The notes: generated from the sequence alone by a model not told the origin. A stretch of 64,000 bases of DNA from Weissella paramesenteroides ATCC 33313 (GCF_000160575.1 NZ_GG697137.1:20358-84357); one strand, 5' to 3'. Shown: positions 1 to 8,653, numbered from the stretch's first letter. Numbers and translations: made by a program.

Positions 1-1
1 T

Positions 2-1300
2 TCAAATTTCTATTTAAAAAACTATCAATCCAATCAATACCTAAGCAATGAATCAAATTCTCCTGCCATTACCAATCAACCTGGTGCAGATTCACAATCT
101 TTATGGACAGGAAACTACATCACTTCAGGCCATTATCAATTGACTAATAACAATAACCAACAGTTGTTGACTGGTAATGGTTATAGCAAAATTGGTTTCT
201 CTGAAAAAACGGAAGATAAAAATGTTACAGATAATCAATGGGAATTACAATCCGTTCCTGCTAGCGAGGTTAATGGTCAAAAAAATATCTACTTAATCAA
301 AAATGCTGATACTGATCACTATCTAGCCCAAGATGGTAGTCAAACTTCAGTTATCTCTTCTACTAATCATAATAAATCAGCTTATTGGGAACTAGATCCT
401 CAAACAATAGACAATGTTGCCAGAGTATTTACAACTGATGGTTTTAAGTCATTAAGCCATGATGAACAGACTGGTCTATTCAACTATACGTCTGCGACTT
501 CTTCTCGCTCAGCACAAATGCGTGGTGTATTGAAAGGGATTGCTACTGATGAATTCTTTAGTGAGTCTGCCAGCAATCAAGCGGCTGCACTGCGCAAAGT
601 ATTAAGTAATGGTGGTTCACCAGAAGTCAATCGTGACGTTAATGCCGATGCAAGTGGTTATTCCACAACCTATAAATTATCTAAATCTAAAAAAACAACT
701 TATGCTGAATATTCTACGGACGGCAGTGTAAAAGGTTACCGGACAGCTGTAACGTTAAATAATTCACTCACAAGACAGCCACAACAAACAATCAATGTTT
801 ATACAACAAGTGCTGATGAAGCTGAACAAGTTGCGAAAGCTTATGCCGTTATTCCATATGAATTTAGGCAATATATTACCAATATTTTCCAAACGAATAA
901 TAGTGCAAATACTTTTAATACCGGCAAAGATATGATGGCCATTCGCATGAACTTCTTACCTAAAAATGGTCAAATTGCGATGACTGGTGCCCATGAACTT
1001 GGCCATAGTTTATCATTTAATGATGCTAATTCAGATGATTATTCACACACGCAGGCATGGACAGATGCTGTTAAGGCCGACGCTGATGCTGTCTCTGATT
1101 ATGGTTCTTCTAACAATGATGAAGGATTTGCAGAATTTACGCAGTTAGTCATTTCTAGTTTAGGTAACCCATACGATATTCAAGCTATCCAAACCATGTA
1201 TCCACATCGTTGGGTAGCCTTTGAAACATACTTTAATTCATTAAATGGTGATGGCGCCTTAGAAAAGCTCTACTCTCCTGTGTCAACACCTTTTAACTAG
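2..1300 (+). CDS. Secreted zinc metalloprotease, anthrax lethal factor-like clan (5' end missing)
   Basis: The reading frame is open from the first bases of the window, so the true start lies upstream; the TTG at 140 is only an internal codon. The visible 432 residues hold a repeat-like N-terminal part (YLIKNADTDHYLAQDG) resembling carbohydrate-binding beta-trefoil modules. A C-terminal protease domain follows, with the zinc motif HELGH encoded at 992-1006 and a downstream glutamate in NDEGFAEF at 1115-1138. HEXXH plus a later E in an ExxAE setting is the gluzincin pattern seen in lethal-factor and PPEP-like enzymes. It is probably exported, though the signal peptide is not visible. The substrate is unknown. 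The product ends with TAG at 1298-1300, followed by a terminator-bearing repeat. Confidence 0.72.
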   Translation, partial: SNFYLKNYQSNQYLSNESNSPAITNQPGADSQSLWTGNYITSGHYQLTNNNNQQLLTGNGYSKIGFSEKTEDKNVTDNQWELQSVPASEVNGQKNIYLIKNADTDHYLAQDGSQTSVISSTNHNKSAYWELDPQTIDNVARVFTTDGFKSLSHDEQTGLFNYTSATSSRSAQMRGVLKGIATDEFFSESASNQAAALRKVLSNGGSPEVNRDVNADASGYSTTYKLSKSKKTTYAEYSTDGSVKGYRTAVTLNNSLTRQPQQTINVYTTSADEAEQVAKAYAVIPYEFRQYITNIFQTNNSANTFNTGKDMMAIRMNFLPKNGQIAMTGAHELGHSLSFNDANSDDYSHTQAWTDAVKADADAVSDYGSSNNDEGFAEFTQLVISSLGNPYDIQAIQTMYPHRWVAFETYFNSLNGDGALEKLYSPVSTPFN

Positions 1301-1307
1301 GGAGTGT

Positions 1308-1424
1308 TACAGTATGGCTTCAGACTTTTGGAGCGCGTTTATGCTATCAAACTGACATGCTCTTAATTAAGATATTTTTAGCAAAAAGAAGTTGGAACAT
1401 TTTATTTTGTCCCAACTTCTTTCA
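1308..1424 (+). repeat. Dispersed intergenic repeat, copy A (right half with terminator)
   Basis: This stretch aligns over about 110 bases with 5151-5265: both read TTAC, then a GGCTTCA-ACTTTTGGA-CGCG core, then TTTATGCTAT, an AT-rich spacer, and a hairpin built on GTTGGAAC / GTCCCAAC. It sits directly after the metalloprotease gene and appears to supply its terminator. A core-only copy in reverse orientation lies at 10413-10440. The element carries no ORF. Confidence 0.65.
1385..1422 (+). terminator. Intrinsic terminator in repeat copy A
   Basis: An 11-bp perfect stem pairs AAAGAAGTTGG (1385-1395) with CCAACTTCTTT (1412-1422). The short A and T flanks would let it work in both directions. 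Confidence 0.75.
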
Positions 1425-1470
1425 GTTTATAACAGCTAGTTATTCCCCAGCATCTAGACAATCATAGCAA

Positions 1471-2181
1471 CTAACTAAACAAATGTTGCCAATTTTTTTC
1501 GATTTGCGCTTCTAGCTGTGTCACTGACATTGTTCGCAAATCGGCCACTTTCTGATAAACCTGTTTTAGCAATCCTGCATATTCATTAATATGAACATCT
1601 CTTTTTAAAACCCACTGAAAACTCTCCAACCCATCTGATTCAATAAACAACTGCGATAATGGCACTTTCTGCGCAAAGGTTTGTACGAATTCATCAGTTA
1701 GGACATCTGGTCCAATTGAAAAATAACTGTTCGGACGCGCAATGTATGCTGCTTGTAACTTCGCGGATGAATACCAGTGTACTAATACTGTCAAATCAGG
1801 CAATTCATTGATATCATTTAAAATTTCTGATTCACAACCTTTTGTATGTAAAATAACTGGGCGGTGTAGGTCATGCGCAAGATGCAATTGCTGCAAAAAA
1901 AATGGGCGTTGCACTGATAATGGGACATCCGTCCACACAGTGTCCAATCCAATCTCACCAATAATTGCTACTTGTGACAATAACTGCTCATCCATCGGCT
2001 GTCGTTGTGTTTCCCATGGATGAACGCCATAACTTAATATCTGCTGACTACCAGCATACTGTTCATTAAAATGAAATTCTGCACGCGTTGTTGCATTTAA
2101 AATAGTGGCAATGTGTGCCCGTTGCTGTTCTTCAATAAAAGTAACATCACCATCACTATGACTATGCATATCAATTAACAT
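1471..2181 (-). CDS. TatD-like metal-dependent hydrolase (short form)
   Basis: The ATG at 2181 is preceded by GAGGGG at a good distance, so I trim the longer upstream extension; the product is 236 residues. TatD-type amidohydrolase motifs occur in order: HSH (6-8), GVHPW (52-56), EIGLD (76-80), HTK (112-114), HWYS (135-138) and ESDG (181-184). These supply the metal ligands of a TIM-barrel phosphoesterase or nuclease. It differs clearly from the longer canonical TatD at 58053-58862, so the genome has two members. It lies 62 bases beyond the upstream CBS protein gene, with a terminator between, so it may be expressed by readthrough or from its own promoter. The physiological substrate is not known. 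Confidence 0.78.
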   Translation of the reverse strand: MLIDMHSHSDGDVTFIEEQQRAHIATILNATTRAEFHFNEQYAGSQQILSYGVHPWETQRQPMDEQLLSQVAIIGEIGLDTVWTDVPLSVQRPFFLQQLHLAHDLHRPVILHTKGCESEILNDINELPDLTVLVHWYSSAKLQAAYIARPNSYFSIGPDVLTDEFVQTFAQKVPLSQLFIESDGLESFQWVLKRDVHINEYAGLLKQVYQKVADLRTMSVTQLEAQIEKNWQHLFS

Positions 2182-2194
2182 ATATTCCCCTCTA

Positions 2195-2228
2195 TAAAAA
2201 AAGCGGTCAGGCAAATTTGCCGACCGCT
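2195..2228 (-). terminator. Terminator after the CbpA-like gene
   Basis: AGCGGTC (2202-2208) pairs with GACCGCT (2222-2228), with GGCAAATTTGCC extending the stem. A T run follows on the minus strand. Confidence 0.8.
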
Positions 2229-2242
2229 ATATTCGTAACTCA

Positions 2243-2887
2243 TCACATATATGATGATTGTGATAGATCCTCTAATGACTCCAAGTGGTAGCCTTTTCTA
2301 GATAAAATTTTGATGATTTTTGATAACGATCCTTCACTAACCGTATCTGGTAGTGTAAACAAAAGTCGGGTTGTCCGTGGATTTCTATCTGGATCCAAAG
2401 TCATTGCTGATGAAATCGTTGTATATCGTGAAATGATATGGGCTGCCTTTTCCAGGCTACCACGCTCACCATCTGATACTAACGTTAAACTATACCGACC
2501 CTGATTCGTTGCCCAAGAATCCGCTAGTAATCTCATCATACGACTATGTGTCAGAATGCCCATAAAATGGTTATCTTTATCCAATACTGAAACGAATGGC
2601 AAATCTTTCAGCGTAAAAAATGCTTCATAAAAGGTTGCTTCCACACGTACAAATTTTGTCATATTCCGCATATAACTAGTGACCGGTACATCCAAAGTAC
2701 CACCTTCAATAATGTGGTGGTATATATGTAGCTTATAAATAGCCCCGCGAAACAATTGTCCACTTTCATCCAAAATAGGAATAGCCCGAAATCCGGAATG
2801 ATCAAAGATATCTAATGCATCTTGAAGTGTTGCATTTTCACTGAGTGTTGTTAACACATCTCGAGATTTTACCAATGTCGCTAGCAT
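2243..2887 (-). CDS. cbpA: CBS-domain protein with C-terminal ACT-like region, CbpA type (c-di-AMP-binding family)
   Basis: The 214-residue soluble protein has two CBS repeats (about 6-60 and 70-125) and a C-terminal segment (about 135-210) with the alternating pattern of an ACT domain. The N-terminal pattern (ATLQDALDIFDHSGFRAIPI, then FRGAIYKLHIYHHI) matches the Firmicute family in which Listeria CbpA was shown to bind cyclic di-AMP. It is therefore a likely second-messenger receptor in the cytoplasm, with an unknown partner. The start is the ATG at 2887. It is transcribed alone and ends in a strong terminator. The family assignment is from recalled sequence similarity; ligand binding is inferred. 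Confidence 0.7.
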   Translation of the reverse strand: MLATLVKSRDVLTTLSENATLQDALDIFDHSGFRAIPILDESGQLFRGAIYKLHIYHHIIEGGTLDVPVTSYMRNMTKFVRVEATFYEAFFTLKDLPFVSVLDKDNHFMGILTHSRMMRLLADSWATNQGRYSLTLVSDGERGSLEKAAHIISRYTTISSAMTLDPDRNPRTTRLLFTLPDTVSEGSLSKIIKILSRKGYHLESLEDLSQSSYM

Positions 2888-3054
2888 TTAGACAACTCCT
2901 ATCCTTAGTTTCTAATCTAATTATAATACCACGAAACCTTTACTACTGCACTGTTTTCTGGTAATCGTAACCTAAAATTCACATTAAATGAGAAAATTAG
3001 GGTCTTTATTATTATTACACTCATGATTTAAAGTAGTCTATAATTCATATAAAA

Positions 3055-3096
3055 AAATCGGCAATTACCAATTAGAATTGGAGAATTACCGATTTT
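3055..3096 (-). terminator. Terminator after the metal ATPase gene
   Basis: AAATCGGCAATT (3055-3066) pairs with AATTACCGATTT (3084-3095), with one G-T pair, and a T run follows on the minus strand. Confidence 0.8.
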
Positions 3097-3123
3097 CAAA
3101 CATTCTCTGTTTTTAAAATGTAC

Positions 3124-4908
3124 TTAACGTGCCTTCAATGCCCATAAGATAGACACTGTATCCACAACTTCTTGCAGTAATGCGCCAAACAGTGGTGGCA
3201 AGAAACCAAAACTAGCAATTAACATGAGTACTGTACAAATAACAATACCAATTAATACTGCCTGTCGGGCAACTTTCATTGTATCAGCAGCAACTTCTAC
3301 TGACTTTGCAACCCGTGAGAGATCATCCTTTAAAATAACAACTGTGGCCGTCTCACTCGCTGCTGTTGCACCATGAGCTCCCATCGCAATCCCAACATCT
3401 GCTGTCGCTAATGCTGGTGCATCATTAACACCGTCACCAACCATAACAATAGGTTTTTCATTTTCTGGTGTATCATGGATAAATTTAATTTTTTCGTCAG
3501 GTAATAATTCTGCATGCACATCTTTAATACCTGCTTGAGATGCTATTTTCTGTGCTGTCTCTTTTTTATCACCAGTTAACATCAGAATATGTGCTTGCCG
3601 CTTTAACAAAGCCTGCATGGTTTTGGCTGCTTCTGGACGAATTTGATCATTAAAAGTGATGTGCCCAAAATAATGGTCGTCAACACTAACGTAGATAGCC
3701 GTTTGCCCCTGCACTTTTGTTGGCACATCTTCGGCCACAAAGCTTCGTTTACCAACTTTTACAGTATGTCCTTGATGCTTAGCGATTAACCCGTTCCCTG
3801 TCACTTCCTGTACATCATCCAACATTTCAAGTGTCAGTCCTTGTGAACGTACATAATTAACTAGTGACCTGGCTAAAATGTGACTAGAATTCTGTTCCAA
3901 ACTCGCTGCCAAACGAAGTAATTCATCTTTATCATTACCCTCTGCCACTAAAACTTGGTTGACTTGCAAAACGCCTTGCGTAATCGTCCCTGTTTTATCA
4001 AAGGCAAAGGTCTTCGCCTGCGCCAATTTTTCTAGAACATCCCCGGTCTTAACAACAATTCCATTACGGGATGAACGACTCATACCTGATACCATCGTAA
4101 CTGGTGCTGCTAAAATCAATGGACATGGCGAAGCAACGACCAACACTTCAGCAAAGCGGATTGGATCTTTTGCCACATACCAAGCGATTCCCGCAATCAC
4201 ATAAGCAATCAGAGTAAAGGGGACTGCATAACGATCAGCAAGACGAACAAAATGGGCTGGTTGCGCTTCTGATTCTCGTACCAACGCAATTAAACGTTGA
4301 TACTGACTATCGTTACTCGTTTTATCAGCATGCATTGTAATGGCGTCATCCCCGTTAATCGATCCTGATAATATTTCATCACCCACATCTTTTTGAACTG
4401 GGACAGATTCTCCCGTCAATGAGGATTCATCAAACATTGTACTACCACGTAAAATATGACCATCAACCGGTACTTGCTCTTTAGGTTTTACTAATAACTT
4501 ATCGCCAACATTCACATCTTCAACCCCTATCTCGACTGGATGACCATTCTCGATTCGATGAGCATATTGTGGTGAGTTTTCCAATAGAGCCTTTAGCTCT
4601 GAATTTGCCTTTTTGGCAGCGTAATCTTCAAGAGTATCACCACCAACTAACATCAATAAAATAATCATTGCTGCCCAATACTCACCAACAGCTAGGGTAG
4701 CAATAATTGCTGTAATCGCCAGTAAATCAACGCCGTATTTCCCAGACATTAATGTTTTAACCATCTCGATAAACATTGAAATGGCAAGCACTAACCCGGT
4801 TAATGAAATCAATAATTGGGCCCACTGCGGTTGTTGCAAACCAAACTGAAAAAGTACCGCAATAGCTGCAATCACAAATATACTAATCAGTTTCCCAAGA
4901 TGTCTCAT
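3124..4908 (-). CDS. P1B-type heavy-metal transporting ATPase
   Basis: The product is a 594-residue integral membrane pump. The ATG at 4908 is preceded by GAGGGAGG with a 7-base gap, so a GTG 21 bases upstream is rejected. P-type landmarks are present: TGES (165-168), SPC in the metal-site helix (260-262), the phosphorylation site DKTGT (304-308) and GDGVND (491-496). There is no N-terminal metal-binding domain. Two features are odd. The HP dipeptide normal in the nucleotide domain of P1B pumps reads HI (343-344), and the last helix carries QEVVD (579-583) instead of a known P1B-2 or P1B-4 motif. The metal cannot be named with confidence; the palindromic operator upstream suggests metal-responsive control. 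Confidence 0.85.
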   Translation of the reverse strand: MRHLGKLISIFVIAAIAVLFQFGLQQPQWAQLLISLTGLVLAISMFIEMVKTLMSGKYGVDLLAITAIIATLAVGEYWAAMIILLMLVGGDTLEDYAAKKANSELKALLENSPQYAHRIENGHPVEIGVEDVNVGDKLLVKPKEQVPVDGHILRGSTMFDESSLTGESVPVQKDVGDEILSGSINGDDAITMHADKTSNDSQYQRLIALVRESEAQPAHFVRLADRYAVPFTLIAYVIAGIAWYVAKDPIRFAEVLVVASPCPLILAAPVTMVSGMSRSSRNGIVVKTGDVLEKLAQAKTFAFDKTGTITQGVLQVNQVLVAEGNDKDELLRLAASLEQNSSHILARSLVNYVRSQGLTLEMLDDVQEVTGNGLIAKHQGHTVKVGKRSFVAEDVPTKVQGQTAIYVSVDDHYFGHITFNDQIRPEAAKTMQALLKRQAHILMLTGDKKETAQKIASQAGIKDVHAELLPDEKIKFIHDTPENEKPIVMVGDGVNDAPALATADVGIAMGAHGATAASETATVVILKDDLSRVAKSVEVAADTMKVARQAVLIGIVICTVLMLIASFGFLPPLFGALLQEVVDTVSILWALKAR

Positions 4909-4962
4909 CACATGGCCTCCCTCTTGCACATATGTCTCGCAATATAATCATTGCCTAATATT

Positions 4963-4999
4963 ATTATATATCAAGCATGCAAATATTGTGAATATTTGC
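4963..4999 (-). promoter_or_regulatory. Promoter and palindromic operator of the metal ATPase
   Basis: A perfect inverted repeat, GCAAATATT (4979-4987), GTG, AATATTTGC (4991-4999), overlaps a possible minus-strand -35 TTCACA (4987-4992). The -10 TATAAT lies at 4963-4968 after an 18-base spacer. An AT-rich palindrome on the promoter of a metal exporter is typical of ArsR/SmtB-family repressor sites. The regulator is not encoded in this window. Confidence 0.6.
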
Positions 5000-5051
5000 A
5001 CTTTATTTTTATATCATTAAATATAAAATTGTTTATTAATTGTAAGTGAGA

Positions 5052-5265
5052 AGAGAGCGAGACAAAAGTTGTTTTGAAGACGGTGTGACACGTGATTTGC
5101 GCAATTTTTGGCCGTAGCAAAGTGAAGGACAAGGATTGCGTAAATTGCGTTACATTGCGGCTTCAAACTTTTGGAACGCGTTTATGCTATAAAACTTTCA
5201 TGCTGATAATTAATACATTTTTATCAAAGGCAGTTGGAACAAATTCTTTTGTCCCAACTGCCTTT
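5052..5265 (+). repeat. Dispersed intergenic repeat, copy B (fullest copy)
   Basis: The left half begins with AGAGAGCGAGACAAAAGTTG and contains TTGCGCAATTTTTGGCCGT. This half matches the reverse complement of 42865-42922. The right half (5151-5265) matches copy A at 1308-1422. The copy therefore joins the two parts seen separately elsewhere and looks closest to a complete unit of about 215 bases. Confidence 0.65.
5226..5265 (-). terminator. Terminator hairpin at the end of fetB (within repeat copy B)
   Basis: AAAGGCAGTTGG (5226-5237) pairs perfectly with CCAACTGCCTTT (5254-5265). The arm sequence differs from the hairpin in copy A at 1385-1422, but the changes are compensatory, so pairing is kept. 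Confidence 0.7.
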
Positions 5266-5282
5266 CACTTAGAAATATTCTT

Positions 5283-6044
5283 TTATAATAATTGTAAATC
5301 TTTGTTATAGTATTGTGGATACATTAGGTAACAAGCAATAACACTACCAATACTTGTTGAAGCTAAAAGCATAAACGTTACCATAATTTGGTACATAATT
5401 GCTTTTGTCGGGTCGACACCAGCAAAAATCAATCCTGACATCATCCCTGGCAGGCTAACAAGCCCAACCGTTTTTGCCGAATCAATTGTTGGTGATAAAC
5501 TCGTTCTGATTGCACGACGCACAATTTCAATCGATGCCTGTTTGGCAGTTGCACCCAATGCCAATTTCTCTAAAACTGCCTGCCGCTGATCATTAAAATT
5601 TTCATACATACTTCTGTAGGCTAATCCGATAGCTATCATCACGTTACTTGCAATCATTCCTGAAATAGGCACCATTTGGCTTGGAATGAATTTAATAACC
5701 CCAGTTAGAATAAGTAACGCCAAAGTCACACCCGTTGAAATACTGATGGCAAATAAGCTGATCCAAAAACCATATGGCATGTTATGCGCACGTTTGCGAG
5801 CATTAGCAGCCGCATTGAATATAATGATTAAAATCATCAATAAGGTTAGCCAATATTGATTAATTTTAATCACGTAAGTTAAGACATAGCCCACAACGAC
5901 TAGTTGCACAACGGCTCGGAATACGCCAATCAACATGTCCTTTTCAAGGCCAATTTTTTCACGTAAGTTAATAAGTAACGCAATAATCACTAAAATGACC
6001 GCAAACATTAGTGCCGTTGGGCTCACTAGTAAATCACTATTCAT
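5283..6044 (-). CDS. fetB: FetB-type ABC transporter permease (UPF0014)
   Basis: The product has 253 residues, with several hydrophobic helices from the N-terminal MNSDLLVSP onward. The pattern FNDQRQAVLEKLALGATAKQAS, then LPGMMSGLIFAGVDPTKAIMYQIMV, is characteristic of the YbbM/FetB family. FetB works with the ATPase FetA; in E. coli the pair helps iron homeostasis and is proposed to export iron. The ATG at 6044 overlaps the fetA stop by eight bases, which implies translational coupling. A longer in-frame start at 6113 would lie well inside fetA and lacks a ribosome site. The transported substrate in this organism is inferred from the family only. Confidence 0.83.
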   Translation of the reverse strand: MNSDLLVSPTALMFAVILVIIALLINLREKIGLEKDMLIGVFRAVVQLVVVGYVLTYVIKINQYWLTLLMILIIIFNAAANARKRAHNMPYGFWISLFAISISTGVTLALLILTGVIKFIPSQMVPISGMIASNVMIAIGLAYRSMYENFNDQRQAVLEKLALGATAKQASIEIVRRAIRTSLSPTIDSAKTVGLVSLPGMMSGLIFAGVDPTKAIMYQIMVTFMLLASTSIGSVIACYLMYPQYYNKDLQLL

Positions 6045-6684
6045 GACTCTCCGCCATCCTTCCTGCCACAATTCGAATAAGATGATCTGCTTCTGAAATT
6101 TCACGCTCATCATGCGTAACAGATAACACCGTCATTCCTTCATTCTGATACCCAACAAGTAAATGATTCACAATATCTTTTGTTTGTGTGTCTAATCCCG
6201 TTGTTATTTCATCAAGTAATAAAACCTTTGGTGGAAATAACAAATTACGAATGAGTGCCACCCGTTGTTTTTGACCACCTGATAAAGTTTTGATTTCTTT
6301 CTCTAAAAATTCTTTGGGCAAATCAACATTATCCAAAGCTGTTATCGCCCGTTGCTCATCAAACGCAATATTTCTGATAATAAATGGAAATACCAGGTTA
6401 TCCTTCACTGTTTGACCAAATAAACTAGGTTGCTGAAAACAATATGATATTTGCTTTCGGTAATCAACTTTATTAAATGTGGCTTGATTCTGACCATTAA
6501 AATAGATGTTTCCTGTAGTTGGCGTTAATAAACTAGCAATTAATTTTAGTAATAAGCTTTTACCAGATCCTGAAGGTCCTTCAATTGTCAGCCAATTGCC
6601 TGCTTGTACTTGTAATGTAATGTCTTTTAATAATTCCTTACCGTCTACCTCAAACCCGACTTTTTGCAAATCTAAAATAGCCAT
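6037..6684 (-). CDS. fetA: FetA-type ABC transporter ATPase
   Basis: This is a compact 215-residue ATP-binding subunit with Walker A GPSGSGKS (36-43), the Q-loop region QISYCFQQPSLFG, signature LSGGQKQR, Walker B VLLLDEITTGLD and the switch histidine in SVTHDE. The start ATG at 6684 is preceded by GGGAGG. It is the first gene of a two-gene operon with fetB and overlaps it by eight bases. No substrate-binding protein is encoded nearby, which fits an exporter or sensor role better than an importer. Confidence 0.85.
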   Translation of the reverse strand: MAILDLQKVGFEVDGKELLKDITLQVQAGNWLTIEGPSGSGKSLLLKLIASLLTPTTGNIYFNGQNQATFNKVDYRKQISYCFQQPSLFGQTVKDNLVFPFIIRNIAFDEQRAITALDNVDLPKEFLEKEIKTLSGGQKQRVALIRNLLFPPKVLLLDEITTGLDTQTKDIVNHLLVGYQNEGMTVLSVTHDEREISEADHLIRIVAGRMAESHE

Positions 6685-6807
6685 CGATTCCCTCCCAACA
6701 TCCTCATAAACTCATCTTATTATACATCAGACCTACAATGAATAACATATAAAGTAAGAACAATAAAAAAGCAGACTGATTTTTAAATAAATCATCCACT
6801 TTTACTA

Positions 6808-6894
6808 TATAATCGTTTATTTACCCAATGAGTTATGCCGCATAGCTACTTTATCTGAAATACAGGATAAATGGGTGTAAGATAGTTTTGCGGC
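6808..6894 (+). promoter_or_regulatory. Promoter -10 and structured 5' leader of the AEC carrier gene
   Basis: A TATAAT (6808-6813) without a clear -35 is followed by a foldable block. GCCGCA (6837-6842) pairs perfectly with TGCGGC (6889-6894) as an outer stem, and TTTATC (6850-6855) pairs with GATAAA (6866-6871) inside it. The block ends about 55 bases before the start codon. I do not recognise it as a known riboswitch class, and no T run follows. Confidence 0.4.
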
Positions 6895-6948
6895 TATTAA
6901 TTATCAAAAATTTCAATATAAAACTAATTATTAAGGAGCTCAATCTAT

Positions 6949-7917
6949 ATGCTATCAACTTTTCTCATTTCACTAAATAGTGTCTTGATTATTATTACTG
7001 TTATTATTATCGGCTTCTTAATTGGTAAATCAAGAATTGTCAGTCAATATTTCATTAACGATGTCTCAACAATTGTTGTGAATGTAGCGCTACCTATTTC
7101 AGTATTTATTTCTTCACAAAACTATATCACTAAACAAAATTTCAATACGCTGTTAATTGGTTTCATCCTATCAATGATATCAATTGGTCTCTGCTTTTTG
7201 ATTGCTATCCCTATTGGTCGTTCACTGCATTTACAAAAGGATCGAAAAAGCTTATTCACCAATGCTTTTGTTAATGCAAACACTTTGTTTGTTGGTCTAC
7301 CTTTGAACATTGCGCTATTTGGTAATAAAAGCTTGCCATACTTTTTAGCCTATTTTGTGGCGAACACGATTACAACATGGGGCATTGGTGTCAAATTAAT
7401 CTACAAGGATAATCCCGAATCAATCGCTAATTATCAAACCACCTGGCGACGTATCCTAAGTTTATTCACATCACCAATGTGGGGCTTTATCGTTGGTATT
7501 ATCTGTTTCTTCATTAATTTAAAATTACCCGTACACGGTTTTTTGTATCAGTCATTCAGCTATATTGCTAACATTGTGACGCCACTTTCATTAATTTTCC
7601 TTGGGTTACAACTAGCACGAACAAAAATGGCCGCTATGAAAATAGAAAAAATCGACCTTATTGCGCAATTTGGAAAGTTTATCATGGCACCATTAATGAT
7701 GTCTCTTGTTCTATGGATCAATCAGTTGCTTGGTTGGGTCAATCTACCCGATTTATTTATCAAAACATTATTAATTCAATCAGTCACACCTATGTTGACT
7801 GTCCTACCAATGCTAGCTGAACAAAATAATATGGATGTTGAATTTTCAACCCGTGTTTTAACAGAAAGTATCTTCATCTTTCCGTTTGCTGTCGTTATCA
7901 TTATGCTATTTGCCTAA
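6949..7917 (+). CDS. AEC-family (auxin efflux carrier) membrane transporter
   Basis: The product has 322 residues with about ten hydrophobic helices. It opens with ISLNSVLIIITVIIIGFLIGK and has ALPISVFIS early, features of the AEC/BASS-like carrier fold. Members in lactic acid bacteria include malate permeases and uncharacterised organic-acid carriers, but there is no malolactic or citrate gene nearby to fix a substrate. The ribosome site AAGGAG precedes the ATG with a suitable gap. It is a single-gene unit behind a structured leader and ends in a strong bidirectional terminator. Confidence 0.78.
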   Translation: MLSTFLISLNSVLIIITVIIIGFLIGKSRIVSQYFINDVSTIVVNVALPISVFISSQNYITKQNFNTLLIGFILSMISIGLCFLIAIPIGRSLHLQKDRKSLFTNAFVNANTLFVGLPLNIALFGNKSLPYFLAYFVANTITTWGIGVKLIYKDNPESIANYQTTWRRILSLFTSPMWGFIVGIICFFINLKLPVHGFLYQSFSYIANIVTPLSLIFLGLQLARTKMAAMKIEKIDLIAQFGKFIMAPLMMSLVLWINQLLGWVNLPDLFIKTLLIQSVTPMLTVLPMLAEQNNMDVEFSTRVLTESIFIFPFAVVIIMLFA

Positions 7918-7947
7918 AATTTTAAAATATGATTTCAAAACACGTTA

Positions 7948-7992
7948 AAAGGACCATCAATCTATCAAGTCGATAGACTGATGGTCCTTTTA
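7948..7992. terminator. Bidirectional terminator between the AEC and DUF421 genes
   Basis: AAAGGACCATCAATCTATC (7948-7966) pairs with GATAGACTGATGGTCCTTT (7972-7990) with one mismatch. A-rich and T-rich flanks serve both converging genes. Confidence 0.85.
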
Positions 7993-8003
7993 ATATGTAG
8001 TAA

Positions 8004-8651
8004 CTATGCTTCATCCTGACTACCATACGTAGCAATCTCCCATTTATGATGACGGTATTTAGCCATATAAACATCCTTAATATCAACGATACCTTGTCCA
8101 TCTAATTCATGGTCTAACCATTGTTGATCTTTATCCATAACTTGTAAAACATCCGTATCAACTTTGCCATCAATAATTACTGGAAAACGAACATCTTCAT
8201 CGTATTTACCAAGAATTGTGATGCTCCCATTTTGCTCTAAGATCGCTCGTTTAACTTGACTGATGTCTAATACACCTGCTGATCGTAATTTAAAATCTAT
8301 TTCTTTTGCTGATAGATTTGCTTGAAGACAGTTTTTAACTAAGAGTTCACCGTTATAGATAATCGTCATGGGTTCGCCATCGATGAACTTACCGACAGCG
8401 TGGACGTGTATTTTCAAATACCGTGTGGTCAACATCAATAATGCCCAGATTGACAAAACAACCACAAATTGTGCAACCGAAATTGCTTGGTTATATAATA
8501 TGCCACCAATAATGCCACCTAGAACATAATTTTGTAACTGATCCAATGGTGATGTTGGTGCTAAACTACCTTTACCACTAAATTTAATCAATAATGTGAT
8601 AAAAACGAATCCAATGACTAGCTTCAAAAAAATATCTGAATATGAAAACAT
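8004..8651 (-). CDS. DUF421 membrane protein (YetF/YrbG-like)
   Basis: The product has 215 residues with three N-terminal hydrophobic segments and a cytosolic C-terminal part containing FIDGEPMTIIYNGELLVKNCL, the hallmark of DUF421. Family members are annotated only as membrane proteins. The start ATG lies two bases beyond the stop of the DUF3290 gene, so the two are one operon; DUF3290-DUF421 pairs recur in lactobacilli and enterococci. The function is unknown, and the pairing suggests a membrane complex. Confidence 0.8.
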   Translation of the reverse strand: MFSYSDIFLKLVIGFVFITLLIKFSGKGSLAPTSPLDQLQNYVLGGIIGGILYNQAISVAQFVVVLSIWALLMLTTRYLKIHVHAVGKFIDGEPMTIIYNGELLVKNCLQANLSAKEIDFKLRSAGVLDISQVKRAILEQNGSITILGKYDEDVRFPVIIDGKVDTDVLQVMDKDQQWLDHELDGQGIVDIKDVYMAKYRHHKWEIATYGSQDEA

Positions 8652-8653
8652 AT

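Larger units (their letters stand above)
4909..5282. other. Intergenic region of 374 bp without a gene
   Basis: From left to right it holds the ATPase promoter and operator (4963-4999), an AT-rich stretch with no clear signal, repeat copy B (5052-5265) and the hairpin that terminates fetB. An ORF of 72 codons at 5092-5310 covers the repeat and has no ribosome site, so I do not call it a gene. Confidence 0.6.

Noticed and set aside
5092..5310. 72-codon ORF in repeat copy B
   Set aside because: It follows the repeat and has no ribosome site, and the matching stretch of copy A does not keep the frame.
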